From NCBI GenBank assembly GCA_001818235.1, contig MHJY01000031.1:1-36295 (forward strand): 36,295 bases of DNA, given 5' to 3'. Shown here piece after piece: positions 8,964-15,902 of the stretch. How positions within the stretch are numbered: the first letter of the stretch is position 1; each line of letters starts with the position of its first letter. Under the pieces are notes generated by a model that saw only the letters and a list, made by a program, of their open reading frames with translations, was not told the DNA's origin and ran no database searches. The DNA comes from Candidatus Jacksonbacteria bacterium RIFOXYB2_FULL_44_15 (lineage in GTDB: Bacteria > Patescibacteriota > Patescibacteriia > UBA9629). Both the position numbers and the translations under genes were made by a program.

Positions 8964-9491
8964 ATGGCCACAACAAATCTAAAAAAATTTGTTGCTGACA
9001 TCCCAAATTTTCCCAAACACGGAATACTTTTTAGAGATATTTCCCCTCTTTTAGCGAATGCCCGTATCTTTAGACAGCTTATCAATAAAATCTGCCGGCG
9101 GTATCAAAATAATCTGCCTGACAAAATAATCGGTTTAGATGCTCGTGGGTTCATTTTTGCCGCGGCTGTAGCCTACCAAATTAAAGCCGGCTTACTAATG
9201 GCACGCAAACCAAAGAAATTGCCGGGTAAAACTATTAAGCAAGCCTACGCTTTAGAATATGGTAAAAACTCATTTGAGTTACAAGCTAATTCTATCAAAC
9301 GGGGAGAAAAGATACTTATTATAGATGATCTTCTGGCTACCGGCGGATCAACCGAAGCCGTATGCAAACTCATAGAAAAAATGGCGGGCATCGTTATCGG
9401 GATAGAATTTATTATCGAATTAGCTTTTTTGAAAGGACGCAAACGTTTACAAAAATATCCTATTCATGCCCAAATAATTTATGAACAGTAA
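8964..9491 (+). CDS. apt: Adenine phosphoribosyltransferase
   Basis: This cytosolic enzyme joins adenine to PRPP, making AMP. At 175 residues it has the normal length and every hallmark of genuine APRT: IPNFPKHGILFRDISPLL near the start, the GLDARGFIF segment, the flexible-loop ARKPKKLPGKT and the PRPP-binding loop ILIIDDLLATGGST at 117-130. Nothing suggests a changed active site. Its location is the odd part, inside a nonulosonic acid gene block and overlapping by 11 nt a nucleosidase that releases adenine. The pair would convert SAM by-products (5'-deoxyadenosine, MTA, SAH) to AMP via adenine. It could instead simply be a displaced housekeeping gene. Confidence 0.94.
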   Translation: MATTNLKKFVADIPNFPKHGILFRDISPLLANARIFRQLINKICRRYQNNLPDKIIGLDARGFIFAAAVAYQIKAGLLMARKPKKLPGKTIKQAYALEYGKNSFELQANSIKRGEKILIIDDLLATGGSTEAVCKLIEKMAGIVIGIEFIIELAFLKGRKRLQKYPIHAQIIYEQ

Positions 9492-10116
9492 TCATTTGAG
9501 CAAAAAATTTGGCATTATCTGCGCCATGAAAGAAGAGACCGCAATGATAATTGAGACTCTAAAACTTCAAAAGAAGCCAAAGAATATTCTACCACTCTTT
9601 GAAAATCAAGATATAGTGCTAGTTGAATCAATGGTTGGCAAAGTGGCGGCTGGATTAGCTACGGCTTATTTATTAAAACATTTCGCGCCGAAGAAAATTA
9701 TCAACATTGGTCTAGCCGGCGCTCTTAATCCAGCCTTCGAACCGGGCGATACTTTTTTTGTTTCAGAAGTTTTTCAACACGACGCTTATATTCCCATTGT
9801 CAGTTATCAAAATGATTTTTACCAAAGAATCGCTGGAGAAATACCTGACGATCACGCTCGGCCGGCAGTTCGTTTAACCACAGGTGATCAATTTATTGAC
9901 AATCGTAAGAAACTCGCGGCATTAAAGGCCAAAGCGGACTTGGTAGATATGGAAGGCTTTGCAATAGCCTATGTAGCTAATAAATACGATAAAAAGGTAA
10001 TTTTTATCAAAGCAACTTCAGACAAAGCAAATCAATCTGCCGCTGATGAACTAATGATTAATGTACAAAGAGCCATGCAAAATTCAATTAATCTTTTATT
10101 AAAAATAATCAGTTGA
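9481..10116 (+). CDS. 5'-methylthioadenosine/S-adenosylhomocysteine nucleosidase-like protein
   Basis: The protein (211 residues) belongs to the MTAN branch of the PNP/UDP phosphorylase family, which hydrolyses MTA, SAH and also 5'-deoxyadenosine to adenine plus the sugar part. Visible catalytic features are GIICAMKEE with the Glu at 19 in the position of the E. coli acid, VGKVAAGLA, GLAGAL, TTGDQFI, VDMEGFAIA with Met157/Glu158, and the general acid Asp181 in TSDKANQ. These all look functional. It is somewhat shorter than E. coli MTAN (about 232). Its start lies inside the apt gene, implying coupled synthesis with the enzyme that uses its product adenine. A TGA stop separates it from the next gene, which happens to be in the same frame. 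Confidence 0.88.
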   Translation: MNSNHLSKKFGIICAMKEETAMIIETLKLQKKPKNILPLFENQDIVLVESMVGKVAAGLATAYLLKHFAPKKIINIGLAGALNPAFEPGDTFFVSEVFQHDAYIPIVSYQNDFYQRIAGEIPDDHARPAVRLTTGDQFIDNRKKLAALKAKADLVDMEGFAIAYVANKYDKKVIFIKATSDKANQSAADELMINVQRAMQNSINLLLKIIS

Positions 10117-10131
10117 TTTAATCATTCTTGT

Positions 10132-11424
10132 ATGCGTACTTATACACAATCAAAGCAACTTCTAAAATCGGCCAAAACTCTCTTTCCCAACGCTACCCAA
10201 ACTTTAAGTAAAGGTTATAAAATGTTTGTGGAAAAAGACTTTCCCTTATTTGTCTCCCGAGCGAAAGGATGTTATTTTTGGGACGTTGACGGTAACAAAT
10301 ACATTGATTACAACTGTGCTCTAGGTCCTATCATTATTGGCTACAATGTTCACGAAATTAACCAAAAAATCATCCTGCAATTAAAAAATGGAATTATCTT
10401 TTCATTGCCCCATAAAATAGAAGTGGAACTGGCTAAAAAAATAATCTCAATTGTCCCGGGCGCGGAAATGATAAGATTTGTCAAAAATGGCGCTGACGCG
10501 ACTTCTGGGGCCGTCAGAATAGCCAGAGCCTACACCGGAAAAGACATTATTTTAAGGGGCGGCTATCACGGCGCTCAAGATTGGTATTTAGCCAGTCAAC
10601 CGCCACAGGATCTAGGCGTTCCATGCATAATGAAAAAATTAATTGATACTTTTAAATATAATGATATAGAAAGCCTAGAAGCTATGATTAAAAAATATCG
10701 AAATAAAATAGCCGCCGTTATATTAGAGCCTGTTCCCATGGAATCTCCCCAAAATGGATATTTGCAAAAAGTCAGGGAAATCACTAAAAAAAATGACATC
10801 GTGCTGATTTTCGATGAGATCATTACGGGATTTCGAATGTCTTTAGGAGGAGCACAAGAATATTACAAAGTGACTCCTGATATAACCTGTCTGGGCAAAG
10901 CTATGGCCAACGGCATGCCTATCTCTTGCATAGCCGGTAAACGAAAAATTATGAAAAAAACTGAAGCGGTTTTTATCTCCACTACCTTTGGCGGGGAAAC
11001 ACTATCCATGGCGGCCGCTGTGGCTACTATTGATTATTTAAAAAAACACCATGTAATTAAGCATACATGGCAAATCGGTAAAATGCTTTACGATGGCATT
11101 AATAATTTGATTAAAAAATACAATATTCAAGCACATCTAATTGGACAAGAATTTAAATTTAAAATTATTTTCAATAACCCAGATAATTCCGAATCGAACA
11201 CAAAAAAACTATTCTTCCTGCAACAAGCAGCACAAAAAAGAATATTTTTCGGTACCGCCATAACTTTTAATTATAGCCACAAGGAAAAAGAAATACGCTA
11301 TACTTTAAAGGTAATAGAACAAATATTTGCAAAAATTAAAAATTGTCATGATGATGAAAAACAGATAAAAAAATTAATCAGAGGCAAAATTCCAATTAAC
11401 ACTTTCCAGCGCGATCAACGCTAA
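10132..11424 (+). CDS. Class-III PLP aminotransferase, glutamate-1-semialdehyde aminomutase-like
   Basis: The 430-residue protein has the fold-type I class-III layout: FPLFVSRAKGCYFWDVDGNKY near the N-terminus, VKNGADATSGAVRIARAYTG at 117-136, FDEIITGFR with the PLP-binding Asp228, and the PLP lysine K256 in CLGKAMANGMP. It resembles HemL, but no other haem genes are nearby, and such HemL-like proteins commonly sit in sugar clusters with SpsF and NeuB genes. It would therefore aminate (or move an amino group on) an aldehyde or keto intermediate of the unusual sugar acid; the substrate is unknown. The end of the protein (after about 395) is lysine-rich and less conserved. Confidence 0.85.
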   Translation: MRTYTQSKQLLKSAKTLFPNATQTLSKGYKMFVEKDFPLFVSRAKGCYFWDVDGNKYIDYNCALGPIIIGYNVHEINQKIILQLKNGIIFSLPHKIEVELAKKIISIVPGAEMIRFVKNGADATSGAVRIARAYTGKDIILRGGYHGAQDWYLASQPPQDLGVPCIMKKLIDTFKYNDIESLEAMIKKYRNKIAAVILEPVPMESPQNGYLQKVREITKKNDIVLIFDEIITGFRMSLGGAQEYYKVTPDITCLGKAMANGMPISCIAGKRKIMKKTEAVFISTTFGGETLSMAAAVATIDYLKKHHVIKHTWQIGKMLYDGINNLIKKYNIQAHLIGQEFKFKIIFNNPDNSESNTKKLFFLQQAAQKRIFFGTAITFNYSHKEKEIRYTLKVIEQIFAKIKNCHDDEKQIKKLIRGKIPINTFQRDQR

Positions 11425-11430
11425 CATTTT

Positions 11431-12336
11431 ATGAATACCCCACTTTATCGAAACAAAAAATATCAAATCAAATTAGATGAAAGGTACGGCTACTACCATC
11501 TTTTTCCTATACCAACTCCAACAGAATTAGAAACGTATTATAAAAAAAAATTTTATAGCAATCATTATTCCAAACAAATAAATGACAGCTCCCGCCAAGT
11601 GCAAGATGCAGATAGAAAATTTTTAGAGACGCAATACGGAGATATTGTGGAAACGATAAAAAAAGAATCGTTGGGAAACAAAATCATTGATATCGGTTGC
11701 GGTTACGGGAATTTTTTGAAATTTTGCATGAATCGAGGATTTACAGTTACCGGTCTAGATCCGGCCAAGGAAGCCGTCGCAGACATTCAAAAAAATGTCA
11801 GGAACGCCGGCATTAATGTTTATGTAGCTGATATTGAAAACATTCGGGCTACCATCAAACAAAAATATCACACCGCCATAATGTTAAATGTTTTAGAACA
11901 TCTACGCCAACCTTATAAAATCTTGCAGGATATTAAAAAACATATTCTCGTAAAGAATGGCCTGTTAATCGTTAAAGTGCCCAACGAATTCAACAAACTG
12001 CAGGTCATTGCTAATCAAATGTATGGCTTAAAAAAATGGTGGGTTTGCATTCCCCAGCACATAAATTATTTTACTGTCGAACATCTGGAAAAATTAATTA
12101 CCAAATGCGGATATAATGTTATTTTAAAAGAATCGACGTTTCCTTTGGAAATGTTTATACTGTTTGGCGATCAATATGTGGGACATCCAAAACTAGGTAA
12201 AAAAATCCACCAAAAAAGAATCAGGTTCGAAAAAATTTTAACAACATATGATAATGCTTATAAACGAAAAATTTTTCAAACCTTTGCTCAAATAGGCTTA
12301 GGTAGAGAGATTACAATATACGCCCGAAAAAAATAA
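11431..12336 (+). CDS. Class I SAM-dependent methyltransferase
   Basis: A 301-residue protein with the SAM-binding motif IIDIGCGYGNFLKFC at about 85-99, the acidic loop VTGLDPAKEA, and the post-motif MLNVLEHLRQPYKIL (Methyltransf_23-like). The first 80 residues are an extra N-terminal part without recognisable metal-binding cysteines. In this block it could O- or N-methylate the nonulosonic acid or its precursor; C-methylation is also possible. Its by-product SAH is a substrate of the nucleosidase encoded two genes upstream. A 77-nt gap with an inverted repeat follows, the second largest gene-free gap within this block. The acceptor cannot be deduced. Confidence 0.85.
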   Translation: MNTPLYRNKKYQIKLDERYGYYHLFPIPTPTELETYYKKKFYSNHYSKQINDSSRQVQDADRKFLETQYGDIVETIKKESLGNKIIDIGCGYGNFLKFCMNRGFTVTGLDPAKEAVADIQKNVRNAGINVYVADIENIRATIKQKYHTAIMLNVLEHLRQPYKILQDIKKHILVKNGLLIVKVPNEFNKLQVIANQMYGLKKWWVCIPQHINYFTVEHLEKLITKCGYNVILKESTFPLEMFILFGDQYVGHPKLGKKIHQKRIRFEKILTTYDNAYKRKIFQTFAQIGLGREITIYARKK

Positions 12337-12349
12337 CATTAAAACTAAA

Positions 12350-12402
12350 TTAAGCATTTCAGTATCAGACTGTAGAGCTAGTCCGAACTAAAAATTGCTT
12401 AA
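12350..12402 (+). repeat. Intergenic inverted repeat before the radical SAM gene
   Basis: The arms TTAAGCA (12350-12356) and TGCTTAA (12396-12402) are perfect complements, and the stem can extend by AAA/TTT with one bulge. Inside lie smaller pairings (GACT/AGTC; TAGT/ACTA). The element fills most of the 77-nt gap and ends 11 nt before the next start codon. It could be an attenuator, RNA-processing site or leader structure; no T-tract follows, so it is not an obvious terminator. Confidence 0.4.
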
Positions 12403-12413
12403 ATAATAATATT

Positions 12414-13472
12414 ATGGAATTTATTAAAACCGATAAATATGCCAAGGGGAATTTTAATAAACCGATTGACTTTGACGAAATCAAAACACTTAAACAAATC
12501 AAAGTAAATCAAAAATTAGATCTTTTGCCGGATGCAGAGAACTTGGCCTTATTGCATCAATATGCTGAAAAAGGACTAAAAGTAGTGCCTATTAGAAGAT
12601 TTTCCGCACGTAACTGGACTCAAAGAACTGATTTCCCTAACCGAATTCTGTTAGAAATAACCTCTGTCTGCAATATGAAATGTCGTATGTGTCCGCGCCA
12701 TAATTTGCAACGCCCGCTGATTAATATGGATAAAAATTTATGTTTTAAAGTTATTGATCAATTGGACCAACGCGGAGCGGAGGGAATCTGGTTATTTCAT
12801 TTAGGAGAATCTATCCTGCATCCCGATTGGCAAGAAATAGTAAATTATGCTGGCGCTAAACAAAATATCGAAATGCTGTGGTTTAGCACTAATGGACTGG
12901 CCTTTAACGAAAAGTGTATTGATTTCGTTTTAAATTCTCCCATAACTTTTCTCAATTATTCACTGCACGGAACTAACAAGGAAACGTACAGTTATGTGTC
13001 CAAAAAAGAATATTATCAAACTGTCAGAAACAATATTGAACTATTTCTCAAGAAAAAAAAGAGATTGGGTCGGGGACCAGTTGTCCACATTCAAATGATT
13101 GATCAGGAAGGGACCCACTCGAATATAAACGAATTTTTTGAAACTTTTTATCAAAGTGGTGAAATCGTCAGCATCAATACCTTAGAATATGCTAACCTAC
13201 CTAATAATCAATACGGGCTACTTCGTCAAAGGCCGCCAATCGTTAAAACTTGCACCAGAATATCGCGCGGCGATTGCTTTATTGTTTCCAACGGTGATGT
13301 CCAACCCTGCGATGCCTGCTATAATAGTGAGATTCTCTTGGGAAATGTCAATGAAAAAACAGTTAGCGAAATCTGGAATTCGGAAACCAGGAAAAGAATG
13401 CTAAAATTAAATAAAGAAGGAGCGATGCATAAAATACCACATTGCAAAAAATGCACTGATTATGACTTATAA
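12414..13472 (+). CDS. Radical SAM/SPASM domain protein
   Basis: The 352-residue protein has the 4Fe-4S radical SAM motif CNMKCRMC (Cys86, Cys90, Cys93) after an 80-residue N-terminal extension. The C-terminal SPASM-type cysteines are in CTRISRGDCFIVSNGDVQPCDACYN and HCKKC (the first stretch spans roughly residues 284-308). The central GxxxGE-like element is HLGESILHPDW. SPASM proteins bind extra clusters and perform oxidation, epimerisation, dehydration or C-C/C-S bond formation, often on peptides but also on sugars. Each turnover makes 5'-deoxyadenosine, which the MTAN/APRT pair encoded 3-4 genes upstream could clear. A position 15 nt before neuB suggests action on the nonulosonic acid or its precursor. 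The reaction is unknown. Confidence 0.87.
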   Translation: MEFIKTDKYAKGNFNKPIDFDEIKTLKQIKVNQKLDLLPDAENLALLHQYAEKGLKVVPIRRFSARNWTQRTDFPNRILLEITSVCNMKCRMCPRHNLQRPLINMDKNLCFKVIDQLDQRGAEGIWLFHLGESILHPDWQEIVNYAGAKQNIEMLWFSTNGLAFNEKCIDFVLNSPITFLNYSLHGTNKETYSYVSKKEYYQTVRNNIELFLKKKKRLGRGPVVHIQMIDQEGTHSNINEFFETFYQSGEIVSINTLEYANLPNNQYGLLRQRPPIVKTCTRISRGDCFIVSNGDVQPCDACYNSEILLGNVNEKTVSEIWNSETRKRMLKLNKEGAMHKIPHCKKCTDYDL

Positions 13473-13487
13473 ATCTTGCAAAAAAAT

Positions 13488-14543
13488 ATGTTAAAAGTAA
13501 AAATTGGAGAAAAAAATCTTGGCCAAAACTGCCCTGTTTACATAGTAGCCGAAGCAGGCAGTAATCATAATCAAAATTTTAATATGGCCATAAAATTAAT
13601 TGATGCGGCTGTTCAGGCTCAAGCTGATGCTGTAAAATTTCAATTATTTCGGGCAAAACAACTTTATCCCAGAAAAGCCAAAACAGCAACTTATCTAGCA
13701 AAAAAATATGAAAATATCTTTGATTTAATGAAATCAATGGAAATGCCTGTCGCTTGGATTGAGAAACTGGCTAAATACTGCCATCAAAAAAAAATCGACT
13801 TTTTATGCACACCATTCGATGAACAAACTGCGGATATACTACAAAACTTTGTTTTAGCTTATAAAATAGCCTCGAGCGAATGCAATCATACCGAATTAAT
13901 TGCGCATATTGCAAAAAAAAACACGCCAATTATTTTAGCAACCGGGTTAGCTCAATTAGGAGAAATTGATGAAAGTGTCAATTTAATTCGCGAATATCAT
14001 GATAAAATTATTTTAATGCATACTATAATTAATTATCCGGCTAGAATTGAGGACACCAATCTGCTGTATATCAAATATTTGAAAAACATATTTAACTGCC
14101 CGTGCGGACTATCTGATCACAGTCAAGATCCAATCATTTTACCTGTCGCCTCGACAGTTTTAGGTAGCAATATAATTGAAAAACACTTTACGCTTAATAA
14201 AAACCTGCCCGGGCCAGACCATCAGTTTGGCATTGATCCTGCAGAATTAAAAGCTTTAGTAAAAGCCATTAGACTAACAGAAGCCTCCTTGCTGTTTCGG
14301 CAAAATAAAATTTTAGAAATTGAAAAGGAATTTGTCAAAGTGTCTAAGCGAGCAATTCAATCCACGCGTAATATCCAAAAAGGCGATAAATTGACCAAAA
14401 AAAATATCGCGATACTACGACCGGGCAAGGGCGTTTCCAGTGGATTAGAGCCAAAATATTATAATTTATTGCTAAATAAAATAGTTAATCAAAATATAAA
14501 CAACGGAGATGGAGTAACCTGGAACCATTTATTAAATACGTGA
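13488..14543 (+). CDS. NeuB-family nonulosonic acid synthase (PseI/LegI/SpsE-like)
   Basis: This enzyme condenses phosphoenolpyruvate with a six-carbon amino sugar to give a nine-carbon sialic-acid-like sugar. The TIM-barrel NeuB domain covers about residues 10-265 (VYIVAEAGSNHNQNF, ADAVKFQLF, DFLCTPFDE, GLSDHSQDP, EKHFTLNKNLPGPDH). A C-terminal SAF/antifreeze-like domain covers about 285-350 (KRAIQSTRNIQKGDKLTKKNI). All usual PEP- and metal-binding segments are visible. I chose the ATG at 13488; a TTG 12 nt earlier is also in frame. The combination with PseB/PseC suggests PseI, but the SpsF-type activating enzyme and missing PseG leave the exact product open. Confidence 0.9.
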   Translation: MLKVKIGEKNLGQNCPVYIVAEAGSNHNQNFNMAIKLIDAAVQAQADAVKFQLFRAKQLYPRKAKTATYLAKKYENIFDLMKSMEMPVAWIEKLAKYCHQKKIDFLCTPFDEQTADILQNFVLAYKIASSECNHTELIAHIAKKNTPIILATGLAQLGEIDESVNLIREYHDKIILMHTIINYPARIEDTNLLYIKYLKNIFNCPCGLSDHSQDPIILPVASTVLGSNIIEKHFTLNKNLPGPDHQFGIDPAELKALVKAIRLTEASLLFRQNKILEIEKEFVKVSKRAIQSTRNIQKGDKLTKKNIAILRPGKGVSSGLEPKYYNLLLNKIVNQNINNGDGVTWNHLLNT

Positions 14544-14545
14544 AT

Positions 14546-15046
14546 ATGAATGTCGAATTAGTCACTTTTGGAAAAAAATATTTGAAAAATTCGCGTTTGT
14601 GGATGAACGATAAAGAAATTTGCCGATTGTTTAATCGTGTCTATAAGCCGCTAAGTGCTGTCCAGCAAAAAAAATGGTACGCGAATCTGATAAAAGATTC
14701 AACACAGCTCATCAAAGCCATTGAAGTTAACGGGACTTATGTCGGCAATGTTGGACTAAAAAATATTGATTACCTTAACAACAAAGCGGAATTTTACATT
14801 TTGATTGGCGCTAAAAATTATTGGAGCAAAGGGATCGGTACCATAAGCACTAAAAAGTTTTTAATTTATATCAAAAACAAACTACCTTTACATAAAATAT
14901 ATTTGCATGTAAATCAATCTAACTTACGCGCGATCAAATTATATCAAAAAACAAACTTCAAAAAAGAGGGTGCCCTCAAAGATGAGCTATTTAGGGAAAA
15001 CAAATATATCACCATGATCCGAATGGCATATTTCATAACTCCTTAA
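14546..15046 (+). CDS. GNAT N-acetyltransferase (PseH/RimL-like)
   Basis: A 166-residue GNAT-fold protein. The acetyl-CoA-binding stretch is NYWSKGIGTISTKKF, and the C-terminal VNQSNLRAIKLYQKTNFKKEG is the classical GNAT motif B region. Similar proteins next to NeuB genes (PseH, NeuD-independent GNATs) acetylate the 4-amino group of the UDP-sugar. Here a formyltransferase-like gene is also present, so the two may compete or act on different amino groups. A GTG at 14540 overlapping the neuB stop is an alternative start, adding two residues. I prefer the ATG. Confidence 0.82.
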   Translation: MNVELVTFGKKYLKNSRLWMNDKEICRLFNRVYKPLSAVQQKKWYANLIKDSTQLIKAIEVNGTYVGNVGLKNIDYLNNKAEFYILIGAKNYWSKGIGTISTKKFLIYIKNKLPLHKIYLHVNQSNLRAIKLYQKTNFKKEGALKDELFRENKYITMIRMAYFITP

Positions 15047-15057
15047 TTCTTTTATAT

Positions 15058-15138
15058 ATGCAAGAACGACAAATAAGACCACAAAACATGGGAGTAAATT
15101 ACATGATGATTGTATCCAGAAAATGTAATTTTACCTGA
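15058..15138 (+). pseudogene. Possible radical SAM gene remnant (26 codons)
   Basis: The gap between the GNAT and TIM-barrel genes holds a 26-codon frame whose last residues read GVNYMMIVSRKCNFT and then TGA TAA. This looks like the N-terminus of a radical SAM protein, cut exactly where the second Cys of a CxxxCxxC motif should be (TGA in place of TGC/TGT). The next gene starts 4 nt later in another frame. It may be the stub left by a deletion or cassette junction. With so few residues a chance match or a short leader peptide cannot be excluded. Confidence 0.4.
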
Positions 15139-15142
15139 TAAT

Positions 15143-15892
15143 ATGCTCAAATACGGATTAAAAATGTGGGACCAAAATTACGATCTCTTTTCCGAGGCCG
15201 TTGCTTTATTTAATGACGCACGCATTGATTTTATTGAACTTTACTATAGTCCAGAAACTTTGCCTGACTATCAAAAACTTGCGCTCCTGAAAGATATTCC
15301 AATTACAATACATGCGACCCATGACTTTGGCTTTCGCGAATTTATTTTTAAGGATGCGCAACTGGAAATTTGGCGAAACACACAAAAATTAGCCGATTTT
15401 TTTGCCGCACCCTACATTGTCGTCCATGCAGGACTAACAACTAAATTTTCCGACTGGGCCGTCAACTTACGCCAAATTGATGACCCACGTATTATAATCG
15501 AAAATATGGCTGCCTATGACTTGTTTGATCAAAAAATGTATGGTCACAGCTTAGTCGAACTCCAGGAAATCCACTCTCTCAAGCCAATCTGTTTTGATTT
15601 CGAAAAAGCGGTCAAAGCGGCCTGCAGCCAAAACATACCGCATCAATTGTTTGTGGAACAATGCATCAAAATCTTACAGCCATTTTATTTTCACCTTTCC
15701 GGCGGCGATAAAGATAGTCCGCGCGATGAGCATTTAAATCTTTGGGAGTCTAATATTGACTTTGCCTGGATAAAAAAGATTTTACTGAAACTGGCGCAAA
15801 AAAAGAAGATTTATTTAGTGTTCGAAACGCCAAAAATTTATGATGATTTAAATAATGACCTAAAAAATATTAATTACTTTAAAAAAATATAA
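15143..15892 (+). CDS. Sugar phosphate isomerase/epimerase-like TIM-barrel protein
   Basis: The 249-residue protein looks like an AP endonuclease 2/xylose isomerase-type TIM barrel. Candidate metal ligands appear at the ends of successive strands: FIELYY, THATHD-type IHATHD, IVVHAG, IIIENM, CFDFEK, FHLSGG and VFETP. Such enzymes isomerise or epimerise sugars, but the family also includes nucleases and hydrolases. A TTG at 15110 would add 11 residues (YPENVILPDN segment), which look unlike the fold, so the ATG is preferred. It sits at the boundary between the nonulosonic acid block and the transferase block, so its substrate is uncertain. Confidence 0.75.
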   Translation: MLKYGLKMWDQNYDLFSEAVALFNDARIDFIELYYSPETLPDYQKLALLKDIPITIHATHDFGFREFIFKDAQLEIWRNTQKLADFFAAPYIVVHAGLTTKFSDWAVNLRQIDDPRIIIENMAAYDLFDQKMYGHSLVELQEIHSLKPICFDFEKAVKAACSQNIPHQLFVEQCIKILQPFYFHLSGGDKDSPRDEHLNLWESNIDFAWIKKILLKLAQKKKIYLVFETPKIYDDLNNDLKNINYFKKI

Positions 15893-15902
15893 ACAATGTC
15901 GC

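Noticed and set aside
10114-10134. Nucleosidase and aminotransferase reading frames are in register, separated by TGA and five sense codons (possible readthrough fusion or recoded TGA).
   Set aside because: TGA ends several other genes here and never occurs inside a conserved domain; same register has a one-in-three chance. The ATG at 10132 begins a normal aminotransferase.
15110-15142. TTG start giving an 11-residue longer TIM-barrel protein.
   Set aside because: The added residues do not look like the fold, and an ATG follows at 15143; the region overlaps the probable radical SAM stub.
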